The notes under the pieces are model-generated. The model made no database searches. It was not told where the DNA came from and saw only the letters and a list, made by a program, of their open reading frames with translations. Shown piece after piece: positions 35,436 to 47,865 of a DNA stretch of 64,000 bases. The stretch is from Populus alba (taxonomy: Eukaryota > Streptophyta > Magnoliopsida > Malpighiales > Salicaceae), in the NCBI RefSeq assembly GCF_005239225.2, contig NC_133297.1, forward strand, positions 9,866,392 to 9,930,391, given 5' to 3'. A program made the position numbers and the translations under genes. Position 1 is the first letter of the stretch. Each line of letters opens with the position of its first letter.

Positions 35436-37440
35436 AAAGAAAATAGAAAATCATGAAGGTAAAACATCCGGAGGAGATACAGTATAAAACTAGACTATGT
35501 GCCTGAGCTGTTTATCATGAAGATTCTGCCTATTAATGTCACGTATTTTTGCTATTAAAAACTATATATAAAAATTATTAACTTTACCCTTGAAATCTTG
35601 AATTAACGAATGCTATCGGATCATAACAATTAACGTTTGCAAGTGAATTAAAGAGCCAAACCTTAAATTAATCTTTGCAAAAAAAAATCCATACATTATT
35701 ACACTATGAGATTAAGGATAGCATTTGCAATGAAGTCTTCAAAATTCTAGTTATTCATATGAAATATGAAATATCGATGTATGTTTAAGCTGTTTTAAAT
35801 ATCTATATTAATAAAAAAATATTTTATAAATATTATTACACATCCATTTAATATTCTAGAGCCTCCATTGCACCCGATTTCCATGCCTGTTTCTTCACTT
35901 TCATTTTCTTCCTACTTATCCTTTGCTTTGGATTTCAAGGGGCCGCAACAAACCCATACCTATTTGCCACACCAATGGCCGAAGTCAAATTAGTTACCTT
36001 TTGTAGTCTTAATCCTGCTTGGGCCTAAAACCACAAACCCAATAGAAAATTGAATAGCTTATCCTCTTCATCCATATTTATAGAAATTGATAGTTAGCTT
36101 GAATAAAATAAATGGGTAGCTGCCAGGAGTTACTATGAATAGAATAATGGACTAATTACCTTAAATTATCTTGAATTTTTCTAAGGTAAAGTAATAAAAA
36201 AAAACATAATTAACAATTCAATACAATAACTGCATTGTAATTTAATCAAATTCATAAAATCTTCAAAACATGCTTATCAACTAAGCATATAATTGTAAAT
36301 TGCTAACCAATAGATGATAACTTGTAGAAGATAATTCTATAAGCTATAACTTTATAAGCAATAATTAAATAAACTTGTAATTTTTTTTTTTTGCAATAAG
36401 TAAGCTTGCAGTTTTAATTTTACAAATAAAAAATATTAAAAAGATATTCCGTTATCCATGAGTTTCAATTCATAGATGTAATCAGAGTACGAATCAGTTT
36501 ATAAATGTAATTTTTTTTTCATTCTAGGTTATTGAATTAACTTTACATTCAATTTTTTTATTATTATTTGGTTACTTTTTTGGTTGAACTAATATATGTG
36601 TGGAAGTGGATTTAATTATATTAATTCTTGTGTAATCAGATTATGAACACTATAAATATAAGTATTCTTTTTTCATTTCAAGTTATTGAATTTATTTTAT
36701 ATATTTTTTTAATTATTTGGTTATTTCTTTAATTGAACCAATATCCATGTAAAAATGGATTTAATTATATTAATTCTCATATAATTTTATAATATAAATT
36801 TAAAATTACATGATTAAATCTAAGATTAAATCGAGAATTCAAAACAATCAACTTTACAAAGACATATACAAACAAAAAAAAAAAAAAACCCTACATCAAA
36901 CACAACTCATCTGTCAATTTGAATTTTATTTTATCATATTCATTGCATCCATTGTCGCATCAATAGTATTAAAATTAATTTTCTTAAATAAATGGCATTC
37001 TTACCAAATTCTCCATGGACGAAAATTAAACACCAAAGCTATTCTATCCTTCGTTTTCATTTCATAGGCAAGTGCTAAGAAATTAGCCTGCAACCAAATC
37101 CTCCATGGACGAAAATTGTTGCTCCACTATCAAAGTAATCAAGAATGTTTCTGAAAAATAAAATCCAAACTGTGACGAGCACTCAAATGGGTCCAAGATT
37201 AATCTCAAAGCATCTAGCCTAAGCCAATGAAAAAAAAAAACAAAATCATCCGTCAAAAAGGCAAAAGAAGAAGAAGAAGAAGAAGAAAAGGCCAAGAGAG
37301 TGGTCGAGGCTTCTGCTCATCGGCTTGCGCCTTTTTATCCCCTTGATGTATGGGTTAATTAATTTCGTTGAGTTTGCTATTATATGTGGTGGGCCTTTAG
37401 CTGGACAGCGGCTCACCAGACCACAGATCGTGTTCTCAAT
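35436..37440. other. AT-rich intergenic DNA
   Basis: Two copies of a segment with a ttattgaattaactttacattc / ttattgaatttattttatata word and ggatttaattatattaattctNNtgtaat occur near 36530-36640 and 36685-36785, so a small tandem duplication is present. A GAA-type microsatellite lies at about 37266-37288. No gene recognised. Confidence 0.4.
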
Positions 37441-37444
37441 TCTG

Positions 37445-37675
37445 GGACCACTGATAACGTGTTTGGCAGTGTGGTAGCGGTTACTTTTTAAATAGCTTTT
37501 CGTGCCAAAATATATGTTAATGATGTTTTTTTATTTTTTAAAAATCATTTTTGATATCAGCACATCAAAACGATACAAAAAGTACAAACCGCACTCAATT
37601 TTAGTAAAAAAATAATAAAAATAAAATTGAAATTCATGAAAACACCGGTTGAAACGCAGAGCCAAACGGCTCTTG
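37445..37675. repeat. MITE-like element with gtgtttggc / gccaaacggc ends
   Basis: The left end gtgtttggcagtgtggtagc and the right end gcagagccaaacggctc resemble imperfect inverted repeats. The interior has the family core (cagcacatcaaaacgatacaa). This is the best-preserved copy of the dispersed family in the window. Confidence 0.5.
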
Positions 37676-37689
37676 AGTCAGTGCCTAGC

Positions 37690-37870
37690 TAAGAGCCCAT
37701 TCGTAAATGCAATAAAAAGAAATTAATTTTTTTAATTAATTTTAACTTGTTTTAATATATTGATTTTAAAAATAATTTTTTTAAAATAAAAAAAATATTA
37801 TTTTAATATATTAAATATAAAAAATATTTTAAAAAACAACTAAAATCTTATTTCCAAACATGCTCCACCA
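37690..37870. repeat. AT-rich MITE-like dispersed repeat
   Basis: Adjacent to the previous element. It has a ttaacttgttttaatatattg core and an end in tttccaaacatgctcc. Confidence 0.4.
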
Positions 37871-37984
37871 GATTTTTTTTAAGGTCTTCTAGCATGTTCT
37901 TTATTTTTTTGTGTTTGATTTATCTTCAGAATTCAATTATTTATTTTTAGAAAAAAAAACTAAACATAAATAATATTTGTAAGG

Positions 37985-38285
37985 GTGTTTATTCCATAGT
38001 TTGGAAACTCGACCTGGTCCGGCGGTTTAATTTGGAATCCGGCCGATCTAGGCTGGAATCGGGTCAGGTTAAAGAAAAAACAGAGGAAGAAAAAACCCGG
38101 TGTGACCCGACTGACCCGGCAAAACCTGGTCAAAGACCCGGTTGCAAACTCATTGATTTTTTTTTTAAATTTTTTTATTAAAACGATATCGTTTTGATTT
38201 TTTAAAAAATTTTGACTCAACCGACCAATGACCCAGTTAAAACTCAAAATCCAAATCTTCAACCGGCCAGAAGTTAAAACTATGA
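37985..38285. repeat. GC-rich-ended element with gggtc/acccgg words
   Basis: It begins near catagtttggaaactcgacc and ends near ccggccagaagttaaaactatg, an imperfect inverted pair. It contains several acccgg/gggtca words around a T-rich centre with acgatatcgt. It resembles a short relative of the ends of the arrays at 38.6 kb and 43.0 kb. Confidence 0.4.
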
Positions 38286-38614
38286 TTTATTCACAAGCTC
38301 TGATCATTTTCAAATATATAAAAGAGAATATAAAAAGAAAAGTTGGAGGATCTGTGCTTTACACTGGATAGTCCACTCAACAAATGCTTCCCCATAAAGC
38401 ATTCCACTAATGCTAAGATTGTTGTCGTTTGTTCCCCTCCTTCAATAATGAATATAAAGCAACTGTTTCTGAATAGCTTCGCAGCCACCCCATTTACTAC
38501 AACATGTTATGGAGTCGAGCTTTCGTCATGTGTACTGTGTGAAGACTTTTTATTATAAACAATAACCAAAGTGAAATCATGGCATCCATCACTCAACAAC
38601 GGTTGGAAACATAG

Positions 38615-39830
38615 CTATTAAACCCGGCTCAGGGTTGACCCAGTCAAGGAGTCGGGTCTCGGGTTTTATGGGTCAACTCGGGTCAACCCGGATTAACCCA
38701 GAAAAATAAAATAAAAATTAAAATTTTAATATTTCATATGAAAAAATCCATGTAAATATAGATTATACATATTATAAACAATGAAGTTTAAAATAATATT
38801 TTAAAAAGTTTTTTATCCCACATTAAAAAGATATTATGTTAAGCTTTTAAGTTGAAGTATTTAAACTAAAAAAAGTTTTTTATCCCACATTGAAAAAACA
38901 TAACTTTTTTCTTTGGGAACATAGAGTATATATACTAATGAGTTTTAAATCCCACATTGAAAAAACATAACTCTTTTTATGGGAATATAGAGTATATATA
39001 TGAAAAGGCTTCAAATCTGACATTGAAAAGATACTATGTAATCCTTTTAAGTTGAAGTATTTAAACCAAAAGGTTTTTTTATTCCACATTGAAAAAACAT
39101 GATTTTTTTTTTGGGAAGATGGAGTATATATACTAATGAGTTTCAAATCCTACATTGAAAAAACATAACTTTTTTCATGGAAACATAGAGTATATATATG
39201 AAAGGCCTTTAAATTCACATTGAAAAAATACTATGTAATCCTTTTAAATTGAAGTATTTAAACTAAAAGGTTTTTTATCTCACATTGAAAAAACATGATT
39301 TTTTTCCTTGGAAACATAGAGTATATATACTAATGGGTTTCAAATCCCACATTGAAAAAACATAATTTTTTTCATGGAAATATAGAGTATATATATGAAA
39401 GGGCTTCAAATCTCACATTGAAAAGATACTATGTTATCCCTTTAAGTTGAAGTATTTAAACCAAAAGGTTTTTTATCCCACATTGAAAAAACATGATTTT
39501 TTTATTGGGAACATAGAGTATATATACTAATGAGTTTCAAATCCCACATTGAAAAAATATAATTTTTTTCATGTGAACATAGAGTATATATATGAAAGGG
39601 CTTCAAACCCCACATTGAAAAGATACTCTGTTATCATTTTAAGTTGAAATATTTAAACCAAATTTTTTTTATCCCACATTTAAAAAAAAAAACAAAAAAA
39701 CCGGGTCTTGTCCGGGTCGCCCGGGTTTGGCCGGGCTGTTGCCACAGCCGGTCTTTTATTAAACCTGGACCAGTCCAGCCACCGGGTCCCGGGTCGACCC
39801 ACCGGGCCGGGCCGGGTTTAATAACAATTG
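38615..39830. mobile_element. Non-autonomous element containing a 66-bp USE/TATA-like module array
   Basis: The outer ends read tattaaacccggc on the left (near 38617) and gccgggtttaata on the right (near 39811), an inverted pair, with repeated gggtcaactcgggtcaacccgg-type sequence inside each. Between them lies the module array at 38810-39700. No transposase frame is present; the short GC-rich open frames near the right end come from the repeated ends. No target duplication was found by eye, so the class is uncertain. Confidence 0.55.
38810..39700 (+). repeat. Tandem array 1: fourteen 66-bp modules resembling snRNA-type promoters
   Basis: The word CACATTG or a one-base variant recurs at 38819, 38886, 38953, 39019, 39085, 39151, 39216, 39281, 39348, 39414, 39479, 39545, 39611 and 39675, a spacing of 64-67 bp. 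Three module types alternate, giving a 198-bp higher-order period. The best modules read atcccacattg, then about 33 bases, then tatatata; the third type ends in tatttaaa at about 32 bases. The plant snRNA USE is RTCCCACATCG, with a TATA box 33-34 bp downstream in Pol II genes. The match is visible; promoter activity is inference. Confidence 0.7.
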
Positions 39831-39904
39831 TTGGGAAATGCTCCATTGGTTTATAGCATAAGGGGAATTACTTATATAATAAAACTTGCAGGATTTTTTT
39901 ATTA

Positions 39905-40500
39905 TTGTGCAAATTATTTTTAGTTTGGTCCTCAATTTTTATTTTTAGCCGATCAAATCCCATTAAAGGAGTAGTTGATTTCAAATTCTTATTAAATCGT
40001 AGGATTAGAAGAGATGGGACCGAAATGAAAAACACTACAAATATAGGTGATGTGCTACAAGTTTTGAAAATATTCACTTTGGTTTTCCTACTTGAACAAT
40101 TACGCAAATTATACAATTACAGTTCCTCGAAATTGTTCCAATTTCATTTTGGTATAATGATTTATTTTTGTTATTTTTTGGTCCCCGTTGAGAGAAGAGA
40201 GAGGGGGGTTGCTGGATTCATGCGATAGAGAAAGAAACTTGTTGTTGGCACCGATTTAGGCCACCGAAATAAAAGATTTTTGTGTCAAGTTGTTCCATTT
40301 GATGTGGAGAGTTCATATTAGGTGTTTTTGTATCCTAAAAGTTTGTGAAAAAAAATAAATGTGAGCTCGAGATGATTATTGGTTTTCGGGTTGAGTTTAA
40401 TTTTTAAAATGGTTTTTTTGGACCATGAATGGGTTTATTATGTTTTTTAAGGTGTTTTGGGTTATAAACAATTTTTTTTTGGTTAAAAGCAAGGTTGTCA
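39905..40500. other. Intergenic DNA with no recognised gene
   Basis: The open frames here are short and show no domain. No RNA gene seen. Confidence 0.35.
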
Positions 40501-40764
40501 ATTCCGTTTCATTTCATCTGAAATGATCGAAATATTTTATATCAATTTAAAAAACATAACAAAAAGGGAACAATTTTCATCTCATTTTAAATCTCGACCT
40601 GTTCCGGATTTTTTAGATAAATTTCGTCCGGAATGTTTCAGTTTCATTTCACACGTTCCGTTTTGGGTTTGAAAAATCATTGAATCGAATTAAACTCGGT
40701 TCAATTTGATTAATTATACCACCCAAGTATTAAAAGCTCTTTTTCATTACTATTTTCAATAATA

Positions 40765-41106
40765 ATGATATTAATAATAATATTGAAAATGATTATTACT
40801 ATTTTCATTAACAATGATATTAATTTTTTAAAATTAGATTTATCACTAATATATATGGTTTATATTCATATTGTTTTTTTTTTCATGTTTATACTTTGTA
40901 AGAATTTAGACAAAACAAGAGATGTTTTAAATCCTATTAATCTCGATAAAATTAACCTATTGAATGAATGTATTTGTGAAGAATCTAGCCTTCTTGATAT
41001 AGAAGATTTAAGTTGGGAGACTATTAAAGCATATTCGTCTACTTTAACTTTAGAGGACGAAGATATAAGTTTTGATGGCAAGAATAAACTTAGTGAAAAT
41101 GATTAA
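40765..41106 (+). other. Unassigned 113-codon open frame, possibly transposon relic
   Basis: The N-terminal half is Ile/Phe-rich and AT-driven; the C-terminal half is acidic (SLLDIEDLSWETIK). It has no domain I recognise, no introns and no neighbours. Upstream sequence (40500-40680) has repeated ttcatttca/gttccg words suggesting degraded mobile DNA. I doubt it is a functional gene. Confidence 0.2.
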
Positions 41107-41848
41107 TTATTGGAATGTTTAGTTGATGACTTTCACTACGTACCACCGTAAGATCAAGATTCTTATTTTTATGTTAGCGAGGGAGATGATGTTTAATTTT
41201 ATATTTCACTTGTGTTAAAATATTTTACTTTTATAATATTTTGATATTTTTATTTAAATTGAGTTATTTGAAGTTAAAATTTTATTTAATCTTGAAAATT
41301 TAAAAATATTTAAAATCTTAAAATTATATTTGTATAATATAGTGTTTGTATTGCATAGTTAAGGACTATTTATTGCTAAGAGGGCTATTAGACCCAAGAG
41401 AAATTTGTAAACAAGAAGAGGTGGTCTAAACAAAAACAAGCATGGCCTTGTAATAAAAGAGGTGGATGCCACCTGGAAAGGCATCAAATGCTGTCCTTTC
41501 GTTAACGACAAGCAACGACAATAGAAGCTATTTTATATCCATCTATTGGCTTACCTGGGACGTAAAAAATGGATGCCCCCTGTTTCACCTACCGCATCCT
41601 CCCTGACGTGGCAACCGGAAGCTTCCCATCGTGGCATAAATATCAGACTGCGTAGTCATATCGGTGGTCTCTATCCGTTGGATGCCTACGCACGTAGAGC
41701 TCTTGAAAACTTTTCTTTTGAGCACTAAAGGAGTATGGTTAATGATGATAGCCATATAAAATACCTTCAAATCCACTTTTATGGCGGTTGGTGCTGCGAG
41801 GATACCTAAAATATACTTCTTTTCGGTATCTAGAGAATATCTGCTGGG
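41107..41848. other. Intergenic DNA with no recognised gene
   Basis: A less AT-rich patch at 41440-41800 contains a 60-codon open frame with no domain. Nothing further seen. Confidence 0.35.
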
Positions 41849-41849
41849 A

Positions 41850-42817
41850 AGGGCGGAGTAAGAAATTTTTTTTATTCTGGACTATTAAATAAATATATAA
41901 ATATTTTTTAAGATTAATTATTAACTCATTTATATGAATTTTTGAAATTAATAATAAAATTTTAATTCAAATACACTATTCAAAATATTAAAAGATAAAT
42001 TTAAAAGTACATAAAATTAAAGCGAAAGTAAAAATAAACTCACTATGAAAATTATATTCTTCGATGTTTTGTGGAATATAATTTATCTATAATCGAATTT
42101 GAATCAATAGTATAACAACCCCTCAATCAGGATAAAATAATAATCTCATGTCAACTAGAAAATAAAGTAATTAAATTTTTCCCCTCTTTTAATTCCTTCT
42201 TCCTTCACTTGATTCTTTCCTAGATTAGTGTTTTATAAGGTTATTCTCTCACTTATTTTTTTCCTTATAATTTTTTTATGTTTTTCCCTTAATTTTTTCT
42301 ATTTTTCTCTCTTCTTTTCTTGTCTTTCTTCTTCTATTCTACTTCTGCTCAGTCGGCAATATATAAAAGAAAGGAAGAGCTGATTTGTTTTATTTTTTAA
42401 TGACAGATAATTATTTTACTCTTAATGAGTCATTTTGTTTTTATTTGACGGTTATTTTTTTTATTAGCACTACCAAGCTCCGTTCATCCTAAACTCTTAA
42501 CTAGATTTTATTCAATATATTTTAAGATCCCTTGTAAAATTTTAACTCGATCTGATGGTCGGATTGAAAATTACGTTCAATAACATAAAATTGATCAAAT
42601 TGTGATTTTTCATTAAATTTTTAAATTTCTCCAAAAATTATGAAATTTTAACCCAAGCTAAAGCATCATATTAGAAGGCTCCACACAAATTTTTAGAACT
42701 TTTTGATAATTTAATTGAGAATTATAATTTTTTTTTTACATAAAACTAATTAAAAATTATTGATAAAATCTTGACCCAGGCTAAAGCCCATCCCAGCCTT
42801 TGTCATGCCTCCGCCTA
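41850..42817. repeat. Possible non-autonomous transposon with ggcggag / ctccgcc ends
   Basis: The left end gggcggagtaag and the right end catgcctccgcc form a short inverted pair of a type often seen in plant transposons. The interior is AT-rich without coding capacity. No target duplication was established. Confidence 0.35.
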
Positions 42818-42964
42818 TGTGTGCTGGCCATTCCATGCTTAAACCTGAGTGTCCCCTGCAAGTTTAGTGGCTAATTTGAGACGACGCAGCAATTTTCATG
42901 TGACATCATTCAAAACAACTGAATCAAAGGAAACCGCGGGCGCCGCCTTGTAAATTATAGTTAT

Positions 42965-44100
42965 TAAGATTGACCAAGCCAAAAAAACCGAATTTCAGAT
43001 TTTATGGGTCAATTCAGGTCAACTCAGATCAACCCGAATCAATCTAAAAAAATTAATAAATAAATAAATAAATAATATTTTATATATAAAAAATTCATGT
43101 AAATATAGGTTATGCATATTATACAGAATGAAGTTTAAAATAATATATTTTTTAAAAAAATTATGCCACTTCAAAAAAATATTATGTTAAAATTTTAAGT
43201 TGAAGTATTTAAACAATTTTTTTTTTATCTCACATTGAAAAAACATAACTTCTTTCATGAGAACATAAAGTATATATACGAAAAGGCTTCAAATCCCACA
43301 TTAAAAAGATACTATGTTATCCTTTTAAGTTGAAGTATTTAAATCAAAAAATTTTTTTATCCCACATTGAAAAAACATGATTTTTTTTGGAACATAGAGT
43401 ATATATACTAATGGATTTCAAATCTTACATTGAAAAAACATAACTTTTTTCATGAGAACATAGAGTATATATACGAAAAGGTTTTAAATCCCATACTGAA
43501 AAGATACAATGTTATATTTTTAAGATGAAGTATTTTAAACTAAAAGGTTTTTTTTTTATCTCATATTGAAAAAACATGATTTTTTTTCTTGGGAACATAA
43601 AGTATATATACTAATAGGTTTCAAATCTCACATTGAAAAAACATAACGTTTTTCATGGGAATATAAAGTATATATACAAAAGGACTTTAAATCCTACATT
43701 GAAAATATACAATGTCATCCTTTTAAGTTGAAGTATTTAAATTAAAATATTTTTTATCCCACACTAAAAAAACATGATTTTTTTTCTTGGGAACATAGAA
43801 TATATATACAAAAGGTGTTATCCTTTTTAGTTGAAGTATTGAAATCAAAATGTTTTTTTTTATCTCACATTGAAAAAATGATTTTTTTTCTAGGAACATA
43901 AAGTATATATTCTAATGGGTTTCAAATCTCACATTTGAAAAAAAAAAATTGGGTCTCATCCAGGTCACCTGGATCATGGGTCAACCAACCGGGTCTCCCA
44001 AATTTAACCGGGTTGTTGCCATAACTAGTTTTTTATTAAACTCGGACAAGCCAGCCACCAAATCGATGGCCCCAGTTGACTTGTTGGGTTATCATTGTTA
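42965..44100. mobile_element. Second, more degraded element with a USE/TATA-like module array
   Basis: The layout matches 38615-39830: a left end with gggtcaattcaggtcaactc, the same aaaattcatgtaaatatagg segment, the module array, and a right end with gggtctcatccaggtcacc and ttttattaaactcgg. Ends are diverged by what look like C-to-T and G-to-A changes. It is in the same orientation as the first element, about 4.3 kb away. Confidence 0.5.
43160..43945 (+). repeat. Tandem array 2: about twelve 66-bp USE/TATA-like modules
   Basis: CACATTG or variants occur at 43231, 43297, 43363, 43426, 43492, 43562, 43629, 43695, 43760, 43866 and 43930, with a weaker one near 43167. Spacing is 63-70 bp except for one gap of 106 bp. 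gagtatatatac/aaagtatatata boxes follow most of them, as in array 1. Confidence 0.6.
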
Positions 44101-44334
44101 CCCTCCTCATTTTGATTATAATAATAATAATTTTTTAAAATTTAAAATTATTTATTTATTAATTATGCCTTCAATATTAGATTTATTATAAAACAAACTT
44201 GCAATAAGCGCGCGGCTTTTTCTATTAGTGATAAACCGCCCCCACAAGGCAAAATTAAAAAGAAACTTTAAGATGTCTCATTGCTTAAAATTCAAGCATG
44301 AACTTTTTTTTTTTTAGTTTTTCAATAATATAAT

Positions 44335-44515
44335 TATGGATTTTTTTTAAAGTATATTTTACTCGTAAATATATTAAAATAATATTATTTTTATTTTTTA
44401 AAAAATTATTTTTAATATCACCACATTAAAATAATTTTAAAATATAAAAAATTATTAATTTAAAATTAAAAAATAAATTTAATTTAATTTTTTTTAAAAA
44501 CACCTTCTATTTTAT
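44335..44515. repeat. AT-rich MITE-like dispersed repeat
   Basis: Core aatatattaaaataatatta, tttttaatatcaccacatta and aaaaacacctt follow the family order. Confidence 0.4.
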
Positions 44516-45020
44516 TTTATATAAATATAAGATTCTCCATTCATAAACTCAAATCACGAGCCTTGCCAATACAGCAAGACTTTCTTCCCTAACGGACTAA
44601 ACAAGAGGACTTTAAGAAAATTTGGTTTTACTATACAACGCCAGATAGTTTGAAAAAAATAAAATTATTCCAATAATGTATTTATTCTACATGAGTGACG
44701 TGCCGACTGTGGATAATTGAAAAAAGAAAAAAGGTGAAAAATAACTGTAAATGGATATCAACTTGCGGAAAAAGATTCCATGATATCCAAGAAATTGACT
44801 CCACCTTTCTGTCATCTCCTCAGGTTTGGTGTAGACACACGTCTCTCAGCACTCCAAGCCGTTGATACGCAGAGACAGAGAGAGTTACGTCCTCTCCTTC
44901 CACTAGATAAAGAACTAAGTCGGTGGATATATACGACACTAGCATCCTCAATTCCTTAACAAGAAAGATCAAAAGGAGAGGCTAGCTTTGGTTGGTTCGG
45001 TTCTTGAGAAAGAAAAAAAC

Positions 45021-47865
45021 ATGAAGTTTTGCAAGAAATATCAGGAGTACATGCAAGGACAGCAGAAACAACTACCCGCGGTTGATTTCAAAAAGCTCAA
45101 AAAGATTTTGAAGAAGTGTAGGAAAGACTTCGAATCTCACCAGGACCATGATGGCCAGTCCTGTCCTCACCATTGTCCCTGTACTCAATTCTATTGCAAA
45201 TGATTGTTATCCACTGTTTCTTATTTATTTGTAGCATTGGTTAGTTTGTAGGGATATGATAGTTTCTGTTTCTTTCTATTCTTAGGATATTGGTGTCTCT
45301 TAGCAGGTTTGTCTGATTTTACAGAAGAACGTGAAGTTTTGTTCTTATTGGAGTGATGTTTACATCGATTTAAATTTTTCTTTTTGAAGTGGCATCTTAT
45401 GTTTTTTGTTATAATGATTTTTTTTATAGGTTTGTTCTTTGTATCTGCTATTCCTTCTTTAACTCAAATTCACTTGCAGTGTGCGATGGTACTTTTTTCC
45501 CTTCCCTTGTGAAGGAAATGTCGGCAGTAGTTGGTTGCTTCAATAAACGTGCCCAGAAATTACTTGAGCTGCACCTGGCATCTGGGTTTCGAAAATACTT
45601 CATGTGGTTCCAAGGCAGGTTACAAAAAGACCACGCTGCCTTGATTCAAGAAGGCAAGGATCTGGTCACCTATGCACTGATCAATGCTATTGCAGTTCGA
45701 AAAATACTAAAGAAATATGACAAGGTATGCTTGTCTCAAAATAAGATGAATGGATTACAATACTGAATTCGAACGATCTGTTTTAGGTTATCAAGCTTGA
45801 TAGATCTGCCCTCTATGGTTACAGATCCATTACTCCAAGCAAGGACAGGCCTTCAAGTCAAAAGCTCAAAGCATGCACATTGAGATCCTTCAGTCCCCAT
45901 GGCTTTGTGAGCTTATGGCTTTTCACATTAATTTAAGGGAGACAAAGGTCAAGTCAAGCAAGGCCCCTGCATTGTTCGAGGGGTGCTCACTAACTTTTGA
46001 TGATGACAAACCATCACTCTCTTGTGAGCTTTTTGACTCCATCAAGCTTGATATTGATTTGACCTGTTCTATATGCCTGGTAAGTTCCTAAATTTCATTT
46101 TGCTTCGAAATATGCTCTGCATAATATCCAGTAATTATTTGTTTAAAATCTGATGTCTCGCCTAATCTTCTATGAAGAGAAGCAAATAAAATTTCACAAC
46201 TGGATTCAAGGTCTAATTTACAATGAATGCAGCAAGAGCTGGTAGAATTTGTTGACTTTTTTTGGAAAACATCATTTATGCATGAGATGCCTTATGGATT
46301 GACACGCTAACTGCTGCACCTCTTTTTCTAGTTCCATATATCACTAGGGACCAGTTAGATCGTAGACCAATCTTACTTTGACCCGACAGTGAGTCTCTAT
46401 GGTGAATTAAGAGATATGGCCAATTTGAACCCGGCCTTTTACACTGAATTTGGCATCTGCTCTCCTCAAGATCAGAAGAAAAATCCTGGTCTAATTAGCT
46501 TTTCTTTCATGATTTACTATTTATAAGTGCATACGCTGTTCTACGCATGCGTGCATGTATTGAGCTACAGAGCTATCGTTACAAGAGTGTAAAGCGTGTG
46601 CATTGAGTCTGTTATCATTGTGATTTGATGACCGGTATCTGATTTAGATTGTTTAATTATCTCTACTGGTGACAGGATACTGTATTTGATCCAGTTTCTC
46701 TAACATGTGGCCATATATTCTGCTATATGTGTGCTTGTTCTGCTGCTTCAGTGACCATTGTCGATGGACTCAAGGCAGCAAAACCTAAAGAAAAATGCCC
46801 TCTATGCCGGAAGGTTAGTTAACATTATTTAGTTGTTATTCTCCTCTCTCTCTCTCTCTCTCACTCTCTTTTCCTTTGAAGCAATATGCCCGCTAAGCAT
46901 CGCTGCAATTTTGCTTCGAGATGATTTTAAATGATCCTTTTGAAGTTAGGAAATTGGACTCGGAAAATGAAAACTGATGCTACACGACAGGCTCTTGAAT
47001 ATTAGCCTTATTCGATCCCTACCATTACTTCAATCCATCGCCTATTGCTCATCTGAATTCACGAGGACTCCACGCAATTTGACTTATTTTTTCCGTTCTT
47101 ATTTTTGTCACTGGCTCTGTACTGTAGAAGGAAATAACCTATCCATTCTGATTGAACCATTTCCTCCCCTGGTTTCTTTAATTGGCATCATGCACAATGT
47201 TCTTGATGAACACGATCTTTCGCCTCCCTTTTCATCATCAAGTTTACTGTTGATACTGGTCCAGCGCTTCGTTTACAAGTTATAGAAGTGTCATGTGTTG
47301 CACTATGAAGAAAGGCTGATATCTTTAATCAAATGTAGGAAAATCAGTTGAATTGTGTGTAATGCTGGCAGATTCAATGAAAACCCTGAAGTATCAGATG
47401 CATGTTTCTGGCAATAACAATAACAATCTGCTTATTTCATTTCCTTTTTTCACTGCACGGTCTCTGTCTTTCTTCTTCTTCTTCTTTTAACAATCTTCAT
47501 TTTCTAACTTTATTCTTGTTATTGCAGACCGGAGTTTACGAAGGTGCCCTACACTTGGAAGAGCTTAATATCTTATTAAGCAGAAGGTATCCTTTTCTCT
47601 TCATGACAAATCAGTTTGATTATACTTTAGCTGTAAGTTTAAGATTCTCGTCATCACGTGTTCTTCCTCGCTCAGAGGGACTCGCAAGAAACAGGACCTG
47701 TGTTTTTCACGTTTTATACCATTTGCTAATTTCTTGCTTTCATTGGAATTTCGAAACAGTTTCCACAAGTATTGGGAGCAGCGACTTCAGACGGAAAGGA
47801 TAGAGAGGATTCGACAGGTGAAGGAGCACTGGGAATCTCAGTGTCGAGCATTCATGGGTGTCTAG
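45021..47865 (+). CDS. NLA: SPX-RING E3 ubiquitin ligase, BAH1/NLA type
   Basis: Six exons: 45021..45180, 45480..45724, 45825..46079, 46676..46813, 47528..47586, 47760..47865 (963 nt, 320 aa; phases agree). The start [11 protein letters not shown] is the hallmark SPX N-terminus, with the Lys cluster [12 protein letters not shown] that binds inositol pyrophosphates in SPX proteins. The SPX region ends with [19 protein letters not shown]3HC4 RING follows ([21 protein letters not shown]). In Arabidopsis NLA/BAH1 works at the plasma membrane with the PHO2 E2 to ubiquitinate PHT1 phosphate transporters, links nitrogen limitation to phosphate uptake and restrains salicylate accumulation. Exon 1 ends at a weak gtactc donor, the least certain splice site. 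No obvious miR827-complementary stretch is visible in the 240 bases upstream. Confidence 0.94.
46841..46868 (+). repeat. CT microsatellite in intron 4 of the NLA-type gene
   Basis: A run of CT dinucleotides, interrupted near its end by one A, within the 714-bp intron. Confidence 0.8.

Noticed and set aside
38810..39700. Regularly spaced repeats as a CRISPR array
   Set aside because: This is plant nuclear DNA; units are contiguous and similar throughout, with no unique spacers or cas genes.
39634..39856. Pro/Gly-rich open frames on both strands
   Set aside because: They arise from the GC-rich repeated end of the transposon-like element.
41546..41728. 60-codon frame starting MAYLGRKKW
   Set aside because: No domain, intron context or neighbour supports a gene.
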